Below, piece by piece: positions 33,620-43,496 of a stretch of DNA of 64,000 bases (positions within the stretch are counted from its first letter, which is position 1; each line of letters begins with the position of its first letter). This DNA comes from Cellulosimicrobium cellulans. Its GTDB lineage: Bacteria > Actinomycetota > Actinomycetes > Actinomycetales > Cellulomonadaceae. Location: NCBI RefSeq assembly GCF_006539945.1, contig NZ_BJNZ01000003.1, forward strand, positions 124,001 through 188,000. The letters run 5' to 3'. The position numbers and the translations under genes are program-made. The notes beneath the pieces were generated by a model. That model was not told where the DNA came from and searched no databases. It saw only the letters and a program-made list of their open reading frames with translations.

Positions 33620-34789
33620 GTGATCACGTGGCGGACCGCGACCGTGGTGTCGCACGCGAAGGCCTGGACCGGCGCCCAGGAGCTGCACGTGCGGCTCCAC
33701 CACCCCCTCCCCGGGCGGGACGACGACCCCGACGCGACCGTGCGCGCCCTCGCGTACACCCAGCTCGTCGGCACCCCCGACCCCGGCGACCACGTGCTCC
33801 TCAACGTCTCCGCCCTCGCGCGCGGCCTCGGCACCGGCGGGTACGCCCTCGTCGTCGGGCCCGCCCAGCCCGGCACCCCCCTCCCGCCCGACCCCGCACC
33901 CGGACCCGGCCACCTCGTCAAGGCCCGGTACACCCCCCTCCAAGCCCTCGTCCTCGGCGTCGACGAGCAGGAGTCCCCCCACCACGACACCCTCCGCGAC
34001 GCCGACGACCTCGACGCCACCCCCGTCGTCGTCGCCGACCTCCACTCCGCCCTCCCCGCCGTCGTCGCCGGCGCCCGGCACGCCGCGGCGCTCGCGGGCC
34101 GCCCCGCACCCCGCGTCGCCTACGTCATGACCGACGGCGGCGCGCTGCCCGCCGCGTTCTCCCGCACCGTCGCCACCCTGCGCGAGACCGGCTGGATCGA
34201 CACCTGCCTCACCGTCGGGCAGGCGTTCGGCGGCGACCTCGAGGCCGTCACCGTGCACACCGGCCTCCTCGCCGCACGCCACGTCACCGGCGCCGACCTC
34301 GTCGTCGTCGCCCAGGGACCCGGCAACCTCGGCACCGGCACCCGCTGGGGCTTCTCCGGCGTCGCCGCCGGCGAGGCCCTCAACGCCGTCGCCGCCCTGG
34401 GCGGCCGCCCCGTCGCGTCCCTGCGCGTCTCCGGCGCCGACGCCCGCGACCGCCACCTCGGCGTCTCCCACCACTCCCTCACCGCCTACGGCCGCGTCGC
34501 GCTCGCCGCGAGCGACGTCCCCGTGCCCGTCCCCACGCCCGACGTCGAGCGGCTCCCCGGGTGGGGCGCCGACCTCACCCGCCGCGTCACCGAGCAGGCC
34601 ACGACCCTCTCCGCCCCCACCGGGCGCCACCACCTCGTCGACGTCCCCGCCGACCCCGCCCTCCTCGACGCCCTCCACGCCGTCCCCGTCCGGCTCTCCA
34701 CCATGGGCCGCGGCCTCGACACCGACCCCGCCGCGTTCGTGGCCGCCGCCGTCGCCGGCGTCCACGCGGAGTCGCTACGGCCCGCATGA
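33620..34789 (+). CDS. DUF3866 family protein
   Basis: 389 aa from GTG 33620 (MITWRTATVV), 7 nt after TAGGGT; a GTG at 33611 overlaps the -10 and is rejected. DUF3866 signature: HPLPGRDDDP, NVSALARGLGTGGYALV, HLVKARYTPLQALVLGVDEQ, AYVMTDGGALPAAFSRTV, VAQGPGNLGTGTRWGFSG and HLGVSHHSLTAYGRVAL. The family is restricted to actinobacteria and often adjoins paf genes. The GHLVKARYTPLQ and histidine-rich SHHSLTAYGR blocks look catalytic, but no activity is known. Confidence 0.88.
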   Translation: MITWRTATVVSHAKAWTGAQELHVRLHHPLPGRDDDPDATVRALAYTQLVGTPDPGDHVLLNVSALARGLGTGGYALVVGPAQPGTPLPPDPAPGPGHLVKARYTPLQALVLGVDEQESPHHDTLRDADDLDATPVVVADLHSALPAVVAGARHAAALAGRPAPRVAYVMTDGGALPAAFSRTVATLRETGWIDTCLTVGQAFGGDLEAVTVHTGLLAARHVTGADLVVVAQGPGNLGTGTRWGFSGVAAGEALNAVAALGGRPVASLRVSGADARDRHLGVSHHSLTAYGRVALAASDVPVPVPTPDVERLPGWGADLTRRVTEQATTLSAPTGRHHLVDVPADPALLDALHAVPVRLSTMGRGLDTDPAAFVAAAVAGVHAESLRPA

Positions 34790-35592
34790 CCGCACCGCAG
34801 GGGGACGACCACCGCCGGCCCGGACCGGCACGCTTCGCCGCCGTCGCCGCACTGGCGCTCGCGGCGGTGCTCGCCGCGGCCGTCGGCGCGCCGTGGGGCT
34901 GGGAGGCGCCGGGCTGGTTCGACGACGTCGCGCGGGACCCGGTCGCGCCGCCACCGGACACCGCGACGACCCGTGACGCGAACACCGGCCCGGACGACCT
35001 CCGGGGCCTGGCCGACACCGGCGGCATCTCGTTCGACACGTACCTGCTCGGGTTCCTGGGCGTGGTCGTGCTCGTGGTCCTCGTCGTGCTCGCGCGCCGG
35101 TACCTCCCGGCGCTCCTCGTGCGACGACGCCGACGAGAGCTCCTCGTCACGGCACCCGGCGCCGTCTCCGTCCACGCGGCCGAGGACCCGGTCGTGCCCG
35201 AGCTGCGCGAGGCGGTCGACCGGGCGCACGACGACCTGCACGTGCCTGACGTCGACCCGCACGACGCCGTCGTCGCCGCGTGGGTCGCGCTCGAGCGCGC
35301 CGCGGAGCGGGCAGGCACCCGACGTGACCCCGCCCAGACCCCGACGGAGTTCACGAGCGCCGTGCTGGCCAGCACCCGGGTGGACGCGGACGCCGTCGCG
35401 ACGCTCCGAGGCCTGTACCACCGTGCCCGGTTCGGCGAGACGCCGCTCGGTGTGCACGACCTGGAGGCGGCTCGCGCCGCCCTCGCCCGCATCGCGGCGG
35501 ACCTCGCGCCGCGGGCCGGACTCCCCGCGGACGGGACACCCGACCCGGCCGCGCCCCACGACCGCCCGCTGCGCGACGAGGCACGACGGTGA
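34786..35592 (+). CDS. DUF4129 domain membrane protein
   Basis: 268 aa, ATGA overlap with the DUF3866 stop. An N-terminal membrane helix (AAVAALALAAVLAAAVGAPW), an extracytoplasmic segment of about 60 residues, a second helix (YLLGFLGVVVLVVLVVLA, about 86-104) and a cytoplasmic DUF4129 domain (about 145-240: AVVAAWVALERAAERAGTRR, TPTEFTSAVLA, LRGLYHRARFGE). DUF4129 proteins usually occur with MoxR ATPases and DUF58 proteins, as here, and are thought to be part of a membrane-linked chaperone or envelope assembly system. Confidence 0.85.
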   Translation: MTAPQGDDHRRPGPARFAAVAALALAAVLAAAVGAPWGWEAPGWFDDVARDPVAPPPDTATTRDANTGPDDLRGLADTGGISFDTYLLGFLGVVVLVVLVVLARRYLPALLVRRRRRELLVTAPGAVSVHAAEDPVVPELREAVDRAHDDLHVPDVDPHDAVVAAWVALERAAERAGTRRDPAQTPTEFTSAVLASTRVDADAVATLRGLYHRARFGETPLGVHDLEAARAALARIAADLAPRAGLPADGTPDPAAPHDRPLRDEARR

Positions 35593-36134
35593 GGGCGCGC
35601 GAGCGCTGGGATCGCCTGCGCCCGGCGGACCGGCACGCCCTGCTCGCCGCCGCCGCCGTCGTCGGGCTCGGCGTGGTCCTCGTGCTGCTCGGGTCGTCGC
35701 CCGCGCACGCCCTCATGCTCACGACCCTCGCCGTCGCGGGCGTCCTGCTGTGGCACCGCACCGGCTACGCCGGGGACACCGTGTGGCCGCGCGTCCCCGA
35801 CGTGCGGCGCGACGGCAACCGGCGCGACGTGTCCGACCTCGGCTGGTCCGTCCTGGGCCGCGACGGCCGCGTCACGGTCACCGCCGCGCGCCGGGTGCGC
35901 CACCTCACGGAGCGTCGCCTGGCCCGCCACGGGATCGACGACCTCGCCGACCCCGGCGCCGCGACCGACCTGGCACGGCTCCTCGGTCCCCGCGCGGCGC
36001 GCACCGTCCACGGCCTGGTCACCGACCGACGCCTCCCGACGCCCGCGGAGCTCGACACCTGGCTCGCGGCGCTCGACCGGCTCGACCAGACCCCCACCAC
36101 CCCGGACCGCCCCGACGGAGGGACACCCCGATGA
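35589..36134 (+). CDS. Small membrane protein of the moxR operon
   Basis: 181 aa, GTG overlapping the DUF4129 stop. Two adjacent membrane helices (LLAAAAVVGLGVVLVLLG and ALMLTTLAVAGVLLW, about 18-57), then a basic cytoplasmic domain (GRVTVTAARRVRHLTERRLAR, RLLGPRAARTVHGLVTD). No family name recognised, but similarly placed proteins occur between DUF4129 and moxR genes. Conservation of place suggests it is a working part of the MoxR module. Confidence 0.75.
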   Translation: MRARERWDRLRPADRHALLAAAAVVGLGVVLVLLGSSPAHALMLTTLAVAGVLLWHRTGYAGDTVWPRVPDVRRDGNRRDVSDLGWSVLGRDGRVTVTAARRVRHLTERRLARHGIDDLADPGAATDLARLLGPRAARTVHGLVTDRRLPTPAELDTWLAALDRLDQTPTTPDRPDGGTPR

Positions 36135-37147
36135 CCGCCGACCCCGCCCCCCGCACCGCCGCACCCGCCGCACCCGCCGCAGGCCTCGACGTGCCGACCG
36201 TCGCCGCGCACGGCCGCGCCGTCCTCGACGAGGTCGCGACCGCCGTCGTCGGCGCCCGCGAACCCCTCACGCTCGCGCTCGCCGCCGTGCTCGCCGGCGG
36301 GCACGTGCTGTTCGAGGACGTTCCCGGGCTCGGCAAGACCCTCGCCGCCCGCAGCCTCGCCCGGGCGCTCGGCCTCGACTTCACGCGGTTGCAGTGCACC
36401 CCCGACCTCCTGCCCTCGGACGTCACCGGCTCCTCCGTGTACGACCCCGCGACCCGGACCTTCGAGTTCCGGCCCGGGCCCGTCTTCACCGGGCTGCTGC
36501 TCGCCGACGAGATCAACCGCACCGCCCCCAAGACGCAGTCCGCGCTGCTCGAGTCCATGGCCGAGCGCCAGGTCACCGTCGAGGGCACCACCCACGTGCT
36601 GCCCCGCCCCTTCCACGTCGTCGCGACGTCCAACCCCGTCGAGCACGAGGGCACCTACCCGCTCCCCGAGGCGCAGCTCGACCGCTTCATGGTGCGCCTG
36701 TCCGTCGGGTACCCCGCGCGCGACGAGGAGCGTGAGGTCCTCACCCGCCGCATCGCCCGCCGCCACGACGACCCCGTCGTCCGCCAGGTCGTCGACCGCG
36801 ACACCGTCCTCGCCATGCAGGCCGCCGTCGAGCAGGTCGACGTCCACCCCGACGTCATCGCCTACTGCGTCGACCTCGCCACGGCCACCCGCACCCACCG
36901 CGACCTCGAGGTCGGCGCGTCCCCCCGCGGGTCCCAGAACCTCGCCCTCCTCGCCCGCGGCGTCGCCGTGCTCGACGGGCGCGACGTCGTCCTGCCCGAG
37001 GACGTCAAGCGCGTCGCCGTCCCCGTGCTCGCCCACCGCCTCACGCTCACCCCCGGGGCCTGGGCCGCCGACCTGCGGCCCGAGACCGTCGTCGCCGGCA
37101 TCCTCCAGACCGTCCCCGGCCCCGCCACCGTCGGCGACCGCGGATGA
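36131..37147 (+). CDS. moxR: MoxR-family AAA ATPase
   Basis: 338 aa, ATG overlapping the previous stop. Ala/Pro-rich start, then the AAA core: Walker A EDVPGLGKT (about 63-71), SDVTGSSVYD, Walker B LLADEINR (about 123-130), KTQSALLESMAERQVTV, sensor 1 ATSNPVEHEGTYPLPEAQLDRF and sensor 2 SPRGSQNLALLARG. MoxR ATPases act as chaperones that mature or insert metal into partner proteins, often VWA/DUF58 proteins encoded next to them. Confidence 0.93.
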   Translation: MTADPAPRTAAPAAPAAGLDVPTVAAHGRAVLDEVATAVVGAREPLTLALAAVLAGGHVLFEDVPGLGKTLAARSLARALGLDFTRLQCTPDLLPSDVTGSSVYDPATRTFEFRPGPVFTGLLLADEINRTAPKTQSALLESMAERQVTVEGTTHVLPRPFHVVATSNPVEHEGTYPLPEAQLDRFMVRLSVGYPARDEEREVLTRRIARRHDDPVVRQVVDRDTVLAMQAAVEQVDVHPDVIAYCVDLATATRTHRDLEVGASPRGSQNLALLARGVAVLDGRDVVLPEDVKRVAVPVLAHRLTLTPGAWAADLRPETVVAGILQTVPGPATVGDRG

Positions 37148-38496
37148 GCACCCCCACGGCGGACCGCGACGACCCGCCCCGCTGGCGCACCACCGTCCAC
37201 CTCGCCGCCGGCGTCCTCCTCGGCACCACCCTCCTCGCCCTCGGCGTCCTCTTCCGCCGCCCCGACGCAGCCCTCCTCGGGCTCGCACCGCTGCTCGGCG
37301 CCGTCTGGGGCTGGACCCACCGACCCCACGGGCCCGTCACCGTGCGGGTCGTCCTCGACACCGACGCCCCGGCCGGGACCCTCGCCGCCCGCACCGTCGC
37401 CGACGTCCCAGCCGGGGTCGAGCTCCTGCGACTGCGGGCCCTCGCCCCCGGCGGCCTCGTCACCGAACGCCTGGTCCGCACCACGACCGGAAACCACGAG
37501 CTCACCTGGCACGCACCCTCCGCCCGCACCGGCGTCACCGACACCCTCCGCGTCGACTACGCCGCGTACGGGCCCGACGGCGTCGAGGAGCAGGTCGTCC
37601 GCGTCGCCCGCGGCCCGCGCCGGCTCGTCCTGCCCCGCCCGACCCCGCTCGGGCGCCTGCCCCTCTCCTCCCGCCTGCGCGGACTCTCCGGCCCCCACAC
37701 CTCCCGACGCCCCGGCGACGGCACCGAGCTGCGCGACGTCGACGCCTTCCGCCCCGGCGACCGGCTCCGCCGCATCGACTGGCGCGCCACCGCCCGCCGC
37801 TCCCCCACCCTCGACACCCTCTACGTCCGCCGGACCTTCGGGACCGCGGAGGCGACCGTCGTCCTCGTCGTCGACTCCCGCGACGACGTCGCCCCCGACC
37901 TCGCCACCTGGAGCGGCGTCGGCGCCCAACGCCCCGACGAGGCCACGTCCCTCGACCTCGCCCGCCACGCCGCCGCCTCCGTCGCCCAGGCCGTCCTCGC
38001 CGACGGCGACCGCGTCGCCCTCGACGACCTCGGCCGCCTCGCCCGACCCGTCCGACCCGGCGGCGGACGACGCCACCTGCGCCGCATCCTCCACGGCCTC
38101 GCCCTCGCCCGACCAGTCGGCGACCCCTCCGCCCGCCACCGACCGCCCCAGGTCCCCGCCGGCGCCGCCGTCTACCTCTTCTCGACCCTGCTCGACGACG
38201 AGGCGCCCCACCTCGCCCGCCAGTGGCACGACACCGGGCACGTGGTGGTCGTCGTCGACGTCCTCCCACCCGTCTCCGTCGCCGAGGTCGACGACCACGT
38301 CGCGACCGCCTGGTCCGTCACCCGCCACGAGCGCGCGGACCGCGTCCACGACCTGCGCGAGCGCGGGATCGTCGTCGCACGCTGGTACGACGGCACGCCC
38401 GGCGCCGACGGCGCTCGCAGGACGCTCGAGCTCGCGGCACGACGGCTCGACCGGCAAGGGCCCGGACGTCCGAGCCCCACCGGAGCCACCCGATGA
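37144..38496 (+). CDS. DUF58 domain protein
   Basis: 450 aa, ATGA overlap with moxR. Two N-terminal membrane helices (VHLAAGVLLGTTLLALGVLF; ALLGLAPLLGAVWGW), a beta-rich extracytoplasmic part, and the DUF58 motif GDGTELRDVDAFRPGDRLRRIDWRATAR (about 193-220), followed by a VWA-like fold starting VVLVVDSRDDVAP with a DxS metal site. It is the likely client or effector of the MoxR ATPase. Codon third positions are almost all C, as throughout this operon. Confidence 0.88.
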   Translation: MSTPTADRDDPPRWRTTVHLAAGVLLGTTLLALGVLFRRPDAALLGLAPLLGAVWGWTHRPHGPVTVRVVLDTDAPAGTLAARTVADVPAGVELLRLRALAPGGLVTERLVRTTTGNHELTWHAPSARTGVTDTLRVDYAAYGPDGVEEQVVRVARGPRRLVLPRPTPLGRLPLSSRLRGLSGPHTSRRPGDGTELRDVDAFRPGDRLRRIDWRATARRSPTLDTLYVRRTFGTAEATVVLVVDSRDDVAPDLATWSGVGAQRPDEATSLDLARHAAASVAQAVLADGDRVALDDLGRLARPVRPGGGRRHLRRILHGLALARPVGDPSARHRPPQVPAGAAVYLFSTLLDDEAPHLARQWHDTGHVVVVVDVLPPVSVAEVDDHVATAWSVTRHERADRVHDLRERGIVVARWYDGTPGADGARRTLELAARRLDRQGPGRPSPTGATR

Positions 38497-39047
38497 GGCG
38501 ACTCGCCCGCCGCGACGTCGTCACCGCCGGACCGCGCCCTCGCCTCCGGGTCGAGACCGAGCACACCTTCCCCGGGTGGTGCCCGCGCGTCCTCCTCCTC
38601 GTCCTCGCCACCGCCTTCGCCGGAGCCTCGCTCCAGACGACCGGGCTCGCGCCGTCGCTGGTCTGGGGAGCCGCGGTCGGCCTCGGGGCCGTCACCGCCT
38701 ACCTGCCCGCCCCGCCCGTGCCCCACCTGCTCGTTCTCCTCGGCGGGCTCGTCCTGCTCATGGAAGGGGACGCTCCGTTCGACCCCGTCGTGCTCGTCCT
38801 CCTCCCGCTGGGTCACCTCGTCCTGCGCACGGCCTGGTGGTCGGACCACGTGCCGCCCGAGGCGCGTGCGGAGCTGCGCGCCGTCGTGCCCGACCTCCGC
38901 AGGGTCGTCGCGCTCCAGGCCGTGCTCCTCCTCGTGGCGCTCGCGGTGCAGGCGATCACCGCGGGAGTCGTCGCGTCCGCGGTCGCCACCGCCCTCGGCG
39001 GGATCGCCGTGCTGGGCCTCGTGCTGCTCGTCACGCCGCGGGACTGA
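38493..39047 (+). CDS. Membrane protein ending the moxR operon
   Basis: 184 aa, ATGA overlap with the DUF58 gene. At least four membrane helices (VLLLVLATAFAGASL, LVWGAAVGLGAVTAYL, LLVLLGGLVLLME, VLLLVALAVQAITAGVVASA). Short cytoplasmic N-terminus (RRLARRDVVTAGPRPRLRVE). I do not recognise a family. Tight overlap indicates co-expression with the MoxR system. Codon use becomes less C-biased than in the preceding genes. Confidence 0.75.
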   Translation: MRRLARRDVVTAGPRPRLRVETEHTFPGWCPRVLLLVLATAFAGASLQTTGLAPSLVWGAAVGLGAVTAYLPAPPVPHLLVLLGGLVLLMEGDAPFDPVVLVLLPLGHLVLRTAWWSDHVPPEARAELRAVVPDLRRVVALQAVLLLVALAVQAITAGVVASAVATALGGIAVLGLVLLVTPRD

Positions 39048-39150
39048 CCTCGCGCTGCGAGCGGCCGGGGACCGCCCGACGATGGCGGGACGGCGCCCGA
39101 CGCCGTCCCGCCGTCACGGCGGCGACCGCACCCGACCCGAGGAGGCACCC

Positions 39151-39729
39151 ATGGCCGCTCGCTCCGACCTGCCGAAGTACACCGTCCCGTCGCTCACCCC
39201 CGAGGAAGGGGCGAAGGTCGCCGGGATCCTCCAGGAGCGCCTCCACGCGCTCAACGATCTTCAGCTCACGCTCAAGCACATCCACTGGAACGTCGTCGGA
39301 CCCCACTTCATCGCGGTGCACGAGATGATCGACCCGCAGGTCGACGCCGTCCGCGCGATGGTCGACGCCGTCGCGGAGCGCATCGCGACCCTGGGCGTCT
39401 CCCCGAAGGGCACGCCCGGCGCCCTGGTCGCCGAGCGGAGCTGGGAGGACTACTCGCTCGGCCGCGCCTCGACCATCGCCCACCTCGGGGCGCTCGACGA
39501 GGTGTACGTCGGGGTCATCACGGCGCACCGCGAGGCCGCGTCCGCGACCGAGGAGCTCGACGACGTGACCAACGACCTGCTCATCGGGCACCTGCACGAC
39601 CTCGAGCTGTTCCACTGGTTCGTCCGCGCGCACCTCGAGTCGACCGGTGGTGACCTCTCCACCGACGGGGCGCGCACCGAGACCGGTGCGGCGCGCAAGG
39701 CCGAGCAGGCGGCCGCCGGCCAGCCCTGA
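39151..39729 (+). CDS. dps: Dps family DNA-binding ferritin-like protein
   Basis: 192 aa, ATG with GAGGAGG 6 nt upstream. Dps ferroxidase site residues are visible in LKHIHWNVVGPHFIAVHEMID (H and D ligands) with QVDAVRAMVDAVAERIATLG, and the closing helix LHDLELFHWFVRAHLE. N- and C-terminal extensions (KYTVPSLTPEEGAK; GAARKAEQAAAGQP) may contact DNA. It oxidises and stores iron in a 12-mer shell and protects DNA from peroxide. Followed by a strong terminator. Confidence 0.93.
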   Translation: MAARSDLPKYTVPSLTPEEGAKVAGILQERLHALNDLQLTLKHIHWNVVGPHFIAVHEMIDPQVDAVRAMVDAVAERIATLGVSPKGTPGALVAERSWEDYSLGRASTIAHLGALDEVYVGVITAHREAASATEELDDVTNDLLIGHLHDLELFHWFVRAHLESTGGDLSTDGARTETGAARKAEQAAAGQP

Positions 39730-39770
39730 CGTCCGCTCCCCCGCCGGACTGCTGCTCCGCAGCACAGAGC

Positions 39771-39814
39771 CGGCCGCACGCCGCGGTCCACCCGACGCGG
39801 CGTGCGGCCGTCCT
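39771..39814 (+). terminator. dps terminator
   Basis: A perfect 15-bp stem: CGGCCGCACGCCGCG (39771-39785), a 10-nt loop, and CGCGGCGTGCGGCCG (39796-39810), followed by TCCTTTC. It lies 42 nt after the dps stop. Confidence 0.85.
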
Positions 39815-39862
39815 TTCTGTGCTCTGTGGTGAGGTTCCTACGGAGGTGGGGTCGGTCATGGT

Positions 39863-39878
39863 CGCTTGGCACACTATT
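39863..39878 (+). repeat. 16-bp direct repeat, copy 1
   Basis: CGCTTGGCACACTATT, identical to 41026-41041 and in the same orientation, 1163 bp apart. It overlaps the expected -35 region of the VOC gene and is followed by a T-run unusual for this window. It could be an operator shared by the genes inside, or a scar of an insertion. Confidence 0.7.
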
Positions 39879-39906
39879 TTTTCCGAAAGTGACGTAGGCT
39901 CGTCGG

Positions 39907-40395
39907 ATGAGCGACAACACTCCCCGGCGGCCCGCCGTCCGCCAGCTCCGCCTCGTCGTCGAGGCAGCCGACTACGACGCCGCCCTCGCCTTCTACCGCG
40001 ACGTCCTGGGCCTCCCCGAGCGCATCGCGTACGCCGACGGCGAGGACGACCGGGTGGCGATCCTCGACGTCGGGCACGCGACGCTCGAGATCGCGAACCC
40101 TGCCCACAAGCGGGCGATCGACGACGTGGAGGTCGGGCGCCAGGTCGCAGGCCACCTCCGGGTCGCGTTCGAGGTCGACGACGCGCGGGTCGCCACCGAC
40201 CGTGCGGTCGAGGCCGGGGCGGAGCTCGTCGCTCCCCCGACCCGCACCCCGTGGGGCTCGCTCAACTCACGGCTCGACGCCCCCGCCGGCCTCCACGTCA
40301 CCCTGTTCCAGGAGCTCGGCGGCGAGGAGGGCGTCCCGCCCGGCGTCGTCGCCGAGCCCGGGGCCCGCGACGATCCCGCTGCCGACGGGCGCTGA
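39907..40395 (+). CDS. VOC family (glyoxalase-like) protein
   Basis: 162 aa from ATG 39907, 6 nt after TAGGCT (leaderless candidate). VOC fold: RQLRLVVEAADYDAALAFYRDVLGLPE, ATLEIANP, HLRVAFEVDDARVATDRAVEAGAEL and PWGSLNSRLDAPAGLHVTLFQ. The usual metal ligands are only partly recognisable, so binding (for example antibiotic sequestration) or isomerase roles are both open. Its 3' end overlaps the convergent recombinase-like gene by 129 bp. Together the two genes lie between two copies of a 16-bp repeat. Confidence 0.82.
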   Translation: MSDNTPRRPAVRQLRLVVEAADYDAALAFYRDVLGLPERIAYADGEDDRVAILDVGHATLEIANPAHKRAIDDVEVGRQVAGHLRVAFEVDDARVATDRAVEAGAELVAPPTRTPWGSLNSRLDAPAGLHVTLFQELGGEEGVPPGVVAEPGARDDPAADGR

Positions 40396-41010
40396 CGCCT
40401 CGACCCACGCGCGTCGGACCTGCTCGAAGCGCGTCGGCAGCGGCGCCCGAACGGCGCCGTAGCGGGCGTTCGTCCGGTGCACGAACCGCCGCCACGAGAG
40501 CACGAGACCCTGCTTCGTGATGGGCAGGCCGCTCGACACCGTGACGCCGTTGTCGTGCGTGTGGTGCACCGTGAGCAGCAGCGCGCGCGGCACCGATCCC
40601 TCGAGGTCCGCCGCGAGCACCTCCCGCACGGCCATCCAGCGCCGCAGCACCACGACGACGCTCGCGCTGAGCACGTGCTCGCGGACCGTACGGTGCTTGC
40701 CGTGCGTCAGGACGACCCTCCCCTCCCCCGCGCGCGCCGTCGCGGGACCGAGGTCGATCGCGTCCGCGGTGCAGCGCAGGAGGTCGCCGTACCGGGCGCC
40801 CGTCGCGCGCGTGAGGCCGGCGATCACGGCGAGCCGCACCGTCTCCGGCTTCGCCGACTCCACCATCGCCTCGGTGGCGAGCGTCCGCCACACCCACTCG
40901 GCCTCGTCCAGCGAGACCGTCGGTCGGGGATAGCGAGACGGCGAGGCCGCGGGGCGGGCGGCCGCCTCGTCGGAGCCGTTTTCGGGTGGGACGGTGGCGT
41001 CGGTGGTCAC
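40267..41010 (-). CDS. Degenerate tyrosine-recombinase-like protein
   Basis: 247 aa from GTG 41010, 7 nt after TAGGTT (leaderless candidate). The middle resembles the catalytic domain of tyrosine recombinases: GLTRATGARYGDLLRC (the first Arg) and VVLTHGKHRTVREH (the beta-hairpin Lys), then LPITKQGLVLSWRRF. The HxxR, LGH and Tyr motifs that should follow are missing; after LPTRFEQVRRAW the frame simply runs on antisense to the VOC gene. It is probably an inactive remnant or a DNA-binding derivative. A functional role is doubtful. Confidence 0.55.
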   Translation of the reverse strand: MTTDATVPPENGSDEAAARPAASPSRYPRPTVSLDEAEWVWRTLATEAMVESAKPETVRLAVIAGLTRATGARYGDLLRCTADAIDLGPATARAGEGRVVLTHGKHRTVREHVLSASVVVVLRRWMAVREVLAADLEGSVPRALLLTVHHTHDNGVTVSSGLPITKQGLVLSWRRFVHRTNARYGAVRAPLPTRFEQVRRAWVEASAPVGSGIVAGPGLGDDAGRDALLAAELLEQGDVEAGGGVEP

Positions 41011-41024
41011 GGGAGCAAACCTAG

Positions 41025-42578
<1,554 letters not shown>

Positions 42579-42597
42579 CGCCCCTCCTCGCTCCACG

Positions 42598-42629
42598 GAC
42601 GCCCGGGTCGGGATGCCGACCCGGGCGTC
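42598..42629 (+). terminator. argG terminator
   Basis: A perfect 14-bp stem: GACGCCCGGGTCGG (42598-42611), loop GATG, CCGACCCGGGCGTC (42616-42629), 20 nt after the argG stop. Confidence 0.85.
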
Positions 42630-42681
42630 CGCGCGTCCGTCGCCCTCAGGAACCGTGGCCGCGCACGGTTAGGCTCGCGGG

Positions 42682-43338
42682 ATGAGCGCGGGCATCGGTG
42701 AGCTGTGGGGCACGATCGCCGGACCGGTCGACCACGAGCTCGTCGTCAAGAAGTCCCGGTTCCTCGCGCACCTCTCCCCCGTCGCGTCCGTCGCCGACGC
42801 GGACGCCGTGATCGCCCGCATCCGCAAGGAGCACTGGGACGCGCGACACCACTGCGTCGCCCTCGTCGTGGGCGCGCACGCCGACCAGCAGCGCTCCACG
42901 GACGACGGCGAGCCCTCCGGCACCGCGGGCGTACCGATGCTCGAGGTGCTGCGGCACCGCCAGGTCACCGACGTCGTCGCGGTCGTCACGCGCTACTTCG
43001 GCGGCGTGCTGCTCGGCGCGGGCGGGCTCGTCCGGGCGTACTCCTCCGCGGTGAGCGGGGCGCTCGACGTCGCACGGCGCGTGCGCCGCGCGGTGCTGAC
43101 CGAGGTGCGCGTCGACGTCCCGCACGCCGACGCCGGCCGCCTCCACGGCGTCCTGCGCGACTGGGCCGCCCAGCACGACGGCTCGCTCGACGCCGTCGCC
43201 TACGGCGCCGAGGCGCAGTTCACCGTCCTCGTCCCGCCCGCCGAGCTGGCCCGGTTCGACGCCGACCTCGCCGCCGCCACCTCGGGCACCCTCACCGCCC
43301 AGCGCGGCACGGACCGCGTCGTCGACCTCCCCGCCTGA
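42682..43338 (+). CDS. YigZ/IMPACT family protein
   Basis: 218 aa, ATG 6 nt after TAGGCT (42670-42675), a leaderless candidate. UPF0029/IMPACT N-terminal domain: VKKSRFLAHLSPV, RHHCVALVVGAHADQQRSTDDGEPSGTAG, VVTRYFGGVLLGAGGLVRAYSSAV; a C-terminal ferredoxin-like DUF1949 domain follows. IMPACT proteins in eukaryotes modulate Gcn2; bacterial YigZ has no settled role but may bind nucleic acid or act in translation stress. Convergent with the UGPase gene across a tandem-repeat region. Confidence 0.9.
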   Translation: MSAGIGELWGTIAGPVDHELVVKKSRFLAHLSPVASVADADAVIARIRKEHWDARHHCVALVVGAHADQQRSTDDGEPSGTAGVPMLEVLRHRQVTDVVAVVTRYFGGVLLGAGGLVRAYSSAVSGALDVARRVRRAVLTEVRVDVPHADAGRLHGVLRDWAAQHDGSLDAVAYGAEAQFTVLVPPAELARFDADLAAATSGTLTAQRGTDRVVDLPA

Positions 43339-43370
43339 GCACAACCGGCGAGGGAGAACCCTGGTTGCCC

Positions 43371-43475
43371 GACCACGGCCCTACCTCGCGCGACCACGGC
43401 TCTACCTCGCGCGACCACGGCTCTACCTCGCGCGACCACGGCTCTACCTCGGGAGAGCACGGCTCTCCCTCGGGA
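43371..43475. repeat. Five 21-bp tandem repeats between convergent genes
   Basis: Five head-to-tail 21-bp units at 43371-43391, 43392-43412, 43413-43433, 43434-43454 and 43455-43475. Units 2 and 3 are identical (GACCACGGCTCTACCTCGCG plus C); unit 1 has one change; units 4 and 5 diverge at the end to GGGA. The last units contain a hairpin GGGAGAG-CACGG-CTCTCCC (43451-43469). No spacers, so this is not CRISPR. It may have grown from a terminator-like hairpin. Confidence 0.85.
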
Positions 43476-43496
43476 GACCCGAGTCCGGTCTCGGTG

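Noticed and set aside
39868-39878. Sigma-54-like TTGGCAC element in the 16-bp repeat
   Set aside because: The -12 half is absent and sigma-54 is not expected in actinobacteria.
43371-43475. CRISPR array
   Set aside because: The units are contiguous 21-mers without spacers and there are no cas genes nearby.
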